Assembly (NCBI RefSeq): GCF_900232905.1
Contig: NZ_OCTQ01000002.1
Location: forward strand, 369,152-433,151
Length of the DNA: 64,000 bases
From: Miniphocaeibacter massiliensis
Lineage (GTDB): Bacteria; Bacillota; Clostridia; Tissierellales; Peptoniphilaceae
Reading direction: 5' to 3'
Part shown: piece by piece, positions 60,643 to 64,000 of the stretch
How the letters are laid out: every line of letters starts with the position of its first letter
How positions within the stretch are numbered: the stretch's first letter is position 1
The notes under the pieces: model-generated
What the model was told of the DNA's origin: nothing
The model's database searches: none
Seen by the model: only the letters and a program-made list of their open reading frames with translations
Program-made: the position numbers and the translations under genes

Positions 60643-62244
60643 TTATAAAACATCTAAAAATTTTATACTTAAATATAGTCTAAGAATTGTATCATAGTCG
60701 GACATATCATATCCTGTTATTTCAGATATTTTATTAATTCTATAATTTACTGTATTTTTATGAACATATAAATCTCTTGATGTTTCTATTAGACTTCCAT
60801 TGTTTTTGAAATAGGCTTTTAAAGTAATTAGCAGATCTGAATTGTTTTTTTGATCATATTCTATAATAGACTCTAGCTCTTCATAATAAAATTTATTCAT
60901 TTTTCTACTATGTTTAAGGTAATATAGTATTTTATAAATCCCAAAGTCTTCCAGCTTATGCAATTTAAATGGTTCATAATTATTTTCAACTGCTATTTTA
61001 CAAATAAAAGAAGATTCCCCATTTATTTTTGGTATATCCTCTATCCTTTCAGCAGTACTAGATAGACCTATGTGAGTTTTAATTTTTTTATTTTCTAACT
61101 TGATTCTATTTATTAATTTTTCAATATTTAATATTTCTAAATTTCTATTAAAAGAATTTACTAATATAGTTATATAGTTTTGTTCTTGATTTATTAAAAA
61201 ATTTAACTTTTTTTCTTTTAACGTTTCAAATATATCACGAATATATTTTTTTATTAGTCCATCAAAATTTTTATAATTAATTTTTTCTATATTGAAAAAG
61301 GCCATTTTAAAAATTATAAAACTTTTTGAAATATCAAATTCAATTTCTTTAACTCTTTCATATATTTCCTTAATATCATATTTTTCTTGATTTAATATCA
61401 TTTTCATAAGTTCATTACTTCTATTTATCTCTTCTAAAATTTTATTTTCTTTTCTTGTATTTTCCATAGAAATTAAAATTTTTAAATAGTGTAATATTTC
61501 AACTTCTAACTTTATATCTGTAAACTCTTCTATATCTACAATAATATATTTAATCTTTTTACTTAAAATACTAACCCCAACAAATTTTTTTCCATTTTTA
61601 ATTTCTTTTTCATCAAGTTTATAAACTATTTCATCTAATTTATCAAATTTATTTATATTTTTCTTTAAAATATTTACTGATTTAGTATCATCTTTTATTT
61701 TTGGATTCTTATTTATAACTTTCCCATCTTCATTCAAACAGTATATATTCTTTCCAGTATAAGAATTTACTTTTTTGCAAATTTCTTCATAGTTTTCATC
61801 AATAATAAAGGGGATTATCTCTTCTTTAAACAAATTTATTTTTTCAAGAAATATACTATTTTTATTAATTATATATCTATTTATAGGATCCATATATTCA
61901 CTATAAGGCTTATTCTCCGGTATCTTTAATAAAACAAATCCTAAATTATTTGCATAATCTATCATTTTTTTAGGTATTTCATTTAGATATTTCCCTGGTT
62001 TAATAGCAAGTGCCGATATTTTTTTCTCATGCATATCTTTAATTAATCTACAAGCTTCTTCAATATCATCTTGAAAAGTATATCCAGTAGTAAATAAAAT
62101 CTCTCTACCTTTCATCCACCTTAAAACTTCAGGAACTTCAACTATATTGACTGCTCTAACTTCTTTGTGAACTTTATTTTTACCCGCTATTAATTCAACA
62201 TCTTTAAATTCCTTCATATTTAATACATCAATTATTTTAAGCAT
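60643..62244 (-). CDS. PucR-family transcriptional regulator
   Basis: A 533-residue regulator. The N-terminal PucR sensory domain is clear: MLKIIDVLNMKEFKDVELIAGKNKVHKEVRAVNIVEVPEVLRWMKGREILFTTGY to about residue 125. The C-terminal HTH_30 domain, from about residue 470, reads SDLLITLKAYFKNNGSLIETSRDLYVHKNTVNYRINKISEITGYD. PucR proteins activate purine or related catabolic genes in response to intermediates. It is directly upstream of preA, so it should control that cluster. Confidence 0.9.
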   Translation of the reverse strand: MLKIIDVLNMKEFKDVELIAGKNKVHKEVRAVNIVEVPEVLRWMKGREILFTTGYTFQDDIEEACRLIKDMHEKKISALAIKPGKYLNEIPKKMIDYANNLGFVLLKIPENKPYSEYMDPINRYIINKNSIFLEKINLFKEEIIPFIIDENYEEICKKVNSYTGKNIYCLNEDGKVINKNPKIKDDTKSVNILKKNINKFDKLDEIVYKLDEKEIKNGKKFVGVSILSKKIKYIIVDIEEFTDIKLEVEILHYLKILISMENTRKENKILEEINRSNELMKMILNQEKYDIKEIYERVKEIEFDISKSFIIFKMAFFNIEKINYKNFDGLIKKYIRDIFETLKEKKLNFLINQEQNYITILVNSFNRNLEILNIEKLINRIKLENKKIKTHIGLSSTAERIEDIPKINGESSFICKIAVENNYEPFKLHKLEDFGIYKILYYLKHSRKMNKFYYEELESIIEYDQKNNSDLLITLKAYFKNNGSLIETSRDLYVHKNTVNYRINKISEITGYDMSDYDTILRLYLSIKFLDVL

Positions 62245-62414
62245 TCTTTTCTCCTTTCTATTATTATTATTTCCTATCCTCTGTTTAATGTAATTATATA
62301 CTTTTTAATTTATAAATTTATATAATATTTATACTCCATATGCAATATTGTTTTAAATATAACTGTATATTAAAATAATAATTATACAAATATATTTAAT
62401 AGAAAGGATTTTTT

Positions 62415-64000
62415 ATGAAAAAAATTTACAAAAACTTTATTTTGTCTTTAGTATTATTTACAACTCTAATGCTAAATCAAATATTGCCAACTACTACATC
62501 TTTAGCTAATACTAACGCTAACTTACCTAAAGAACCTACTGAAGTCACTGTAACGCCGAGCAAATATGTTCCTAGAATAGGAGAAGAGATTATATTTAAA
62601 ATTGATAATTTTGGATATGAAAATATTGAAACGGGAATAGGCTCTGATTATAGAATACAAGTGTATAATACCGAATCTGATGATAACTTTGCTCAGCAAT
62701 TAAAAAAAATTGAATTACCTGAAGTACAAGTAGAAAAATATTTAAACGGAGAATGGATTAATAATGGCTTGGAAATTTCTAGTAGAATGATGACTAATAC
62801 TTCCCTTACTGGTCTTGGAGTTGAAGATACTATGTATAAATCGGAAGATACACAAGATTATAAAGTAACTAGAGATAATATTAATAGCAAACTTGAAAGT
62901 TCTAATAAAACTTGGGGAAATATTTATAATTTTTATGTATATTTTAGTTATTTAAATGATAATGGTAAAACTGAAATAGGCTATGCAAATAGATTATCCC
63001 ATAAAGGAACTGCTGATGTTACTTATAGCATTTCAGATAATAAATCTAGTAAGCCTTTCGCAACTATGCAAGGACTTTCTGAATGGTATACTAATGACAA
63101 TCAGCTTAATCCTGATGTTGAAAGACCTAAATCAGACTATCCTAAAAACTGGCTTTATTATGAAACATCAGATATAGAATTAGAAGTACTAAATCTTAAA
63201 GAAGCATATGAACCAGAAGATAATGTTAAACTAAAAGTTACAATAAAAAATACTAGTGAAAATATTCCTAACACTAGACTTATGTCAGGACTTGACTTTG
63301 GAGAAAAAGATATTGTAAAAACCCCTGTAAAAACAGAAGGAACTCCTAATGTTACTTTCTCTATTCCAGAAGATATGGGAAGTAATGGACTAATAAGTAA
63401 AAGTACAATAGCACCTCAAGAAAGTTTAACATTTGAAACAGAAATAACTTTACCTTCTGATTTTTCTGAACATTTAAATGAAACTAAAGATAAATTAGTA
63501 TTGACACCATTCCTATATACATCAAATATTCATTCAGATAATTCTGGGCAAAAAGCATATTTGCATTCAGAAGAAAGAGAATATAATCAAGGAATGGAAC
63601 TTCCTATAAAAAAAGCTCCTACTGCTGAATACACAGTAATATTTGAACCAAATGGCGGAACATTTAAAGATGGAACAACAGAAGCAAAACAAGTAACGGT
63701 AAATCATGGAGAAAAAGTAAAAGAAGAAGAAATAACTAAAAAAGATTCAACATTTGAAGGTTGGTTTACAGATAAAGAACTAACAAAAGCATATGACTTT
63801 GAAAGTCCAGTAACAGAAGATATAACACTATATGCAAAATGGAAAGCAAATGATCCAGTAGGAATAAAAGGAATAACTCTAATAGGAGGAACAGCAGCAT
63901 TAAGTCAAAGAGTAGAAAATCAACTAAAAGAGTATAACCCAAAAAGACTGCAAGGAGCTGACAGATACACAACAGCAGTAAAAGTAAGTAGAGAATACAA
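62415..64000 (+). CDS. Secreted cell-wall-binding surface protein (CWB2), N-terminal part
   Basis: An open frame from ATG 62415 (AGAAAGGA upstream) to the window edge, at least 528 residues. Signal peptide 1-32 ends TTTSLA. Residues about 40-395 are a large exported region with no recognised domain. Residues about 405-476 are an InlB/Listeria-Bacteroides repeat: YTVIFEPNGGTFKDG, then FEGWFTDKELT and ITLYAKW. From about 485 a cell-wall-binding repeat 2 begins: TLIGGTAALSQRVENQL, RLQGADRYTTAVKVS, the Clostridium-type wall anchor that usually occurs in threes. Likely an adhesin or surface-layer protein. It is truncated by the window edge. Confidence 0.88.
   Translation, partial: MKKIYKNFILSLVLFTTLMLNQILPTTTSLANTNANLPKEPTEVTVTPSKYVPRIGEEIIFKIDNFGYENIETGIGSDYRIQVYNTESDDNFAQQLKKIELPEVQVEKYLNGEWINNGLEISSRMMTNTSLTGLGVEDTMYKSEDTQDYKVTRDNINSKLESSNKTWGNIYNFYVYFSYLNDNGKTEIGYANRLSHKGTADVTYSISDNKSSKPFATMQGLSEWYTNDNQLNPDVERPKSDYPKNWLYYETSDIELEVLNLKEAYEPEDNVKLKVTIKNTSENIPNTRLMSGLDFGEKDIVKTPVKTEGTPNVTFSIPEDMGSNGLISKSTIAPQESLTFETEITLPSDFSEHLNETKDKLVLTPFLYTSNIHSDNSGQKAYLHSEEREYNQGMELPIKKAPTAEYTVIFEPNGGTFKDGTTEAKQVTVNHGEKVKEEEITKKDSTFEGWFTDKELTKAYDFESPVTEDITLYAKWKANDPVGIKGITLIGGTAALSQRVENQLKEYNPKRLQGADRYTTAVKVSREY

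Noticed and set aside
62983..63972. Small ORFs at 62983-63177 (+) and 63766-63972 (-)
   Set aside because: Both fall inside the open frame of the CWB2 surface protein, which has signal peptide and repeats.

Overview
The window is strikingly AT-rich. It carries two T-box leaders, Sec-type lipoproteins, MprF, strong AGGAGG-type ribosome binding sites, several TTG starts, a cell-wall-binding repeat 2 surface protein, and a superoxide reductase with no catalase in sight. Together these point to a low-GC, anaerobic, Gram-positive Firmicute of the Clostridia/Tissierellia type. I cannot name the species from sequence alone. No tRNA, rRNA, CRISPR array, insertion sequence or prophage was seen.

Layout. 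1-2.7 kb: the end of a fructose operon (fruR, partial fruK) divergent from chorismate mutase-maf-DUF523. 2.7-2.84 kb: a gene-free interval with a consensus promoter, a Fur-like box and three C-loop hairpins ending in a terminator, a candidate small RNA. 2.9-7.2 kb: HAD phosphatase, SPOUT methyltransferase, C39-like peptidase, asparaginase and PHP phosphatase. 7.2-9.4 kb: a reverse-transcriptase/HEPN-like gene (AbiA-like, candidate phage defence) lodged behind ilvE and bracketed by two diverged copies of the ilvE 3' end plus terminator. 9.4-14.6 kb: ilvE, a short AI-2E-like protein, pgi, a PAS-SpoIIE phosphatase and an RNA methyltransferase. 14.7 kb: superoxide reductase with an operator-like palindrome. 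15-19.2 kb: ABC plus MFS exporter under a TetR repressor with three matching operators, then a MarR gene.

19.3-22.8 kb: a cysteine/cystine catabolic operon (symporter, D-cysteine desulfhydrase-like enzyme, C-S lyase). 22.9-26.2 kb: a TrpXYZ-type amino acid ABC transporter behind a T-box whose specifier reads UUC (Phe). 26.5-28.6 kb: hom, an acetyltransferase and a thioredoxin-like protein. 28.6-33.3 kb: trpDCFBA behind a Trp (UGG) T-box, with no trpE or trpG. 33.3-45.4 kb: lipoproteins, galT, YitT, MprF, a cysteine hydrolase, a LURP-one-like protein, a DUF2974 lipase-like protein, Mrp and a nucleoside hydrolase. 45.6-48.3 kb: marR-ftsH and an unlisted 34-residue membrane peptide. 48.3-56.7 kb: a membrane-anchored MerR, a GntR/ABC operon ending in a frameshifted DUF3021 gene, an HD protein, hypotheticals, an aldehyde dehydrogenase and a PadR/DUF4097 pair. 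56.8-62.2 kb: a catabolic cluster of PucR, PreA, an M20 hydrolase and an NRAMP-like transporter without the metal motifs. 62.4-64 kb: the start of a secreted cell-wall-binding protein that runs off the window.

Themes: aromatic amino acid supply (chorismate mutase, Phe and Trp T-boxes, a trp pathway starting at anthranilate), sulfur amino acid breakdown, and iron/oxygen handling. The most interesting items are the candidate Fur-controlled C-rich sRNA, the RT-HEPN gene with its ilvE scar, and the PucR/PreA cluster.
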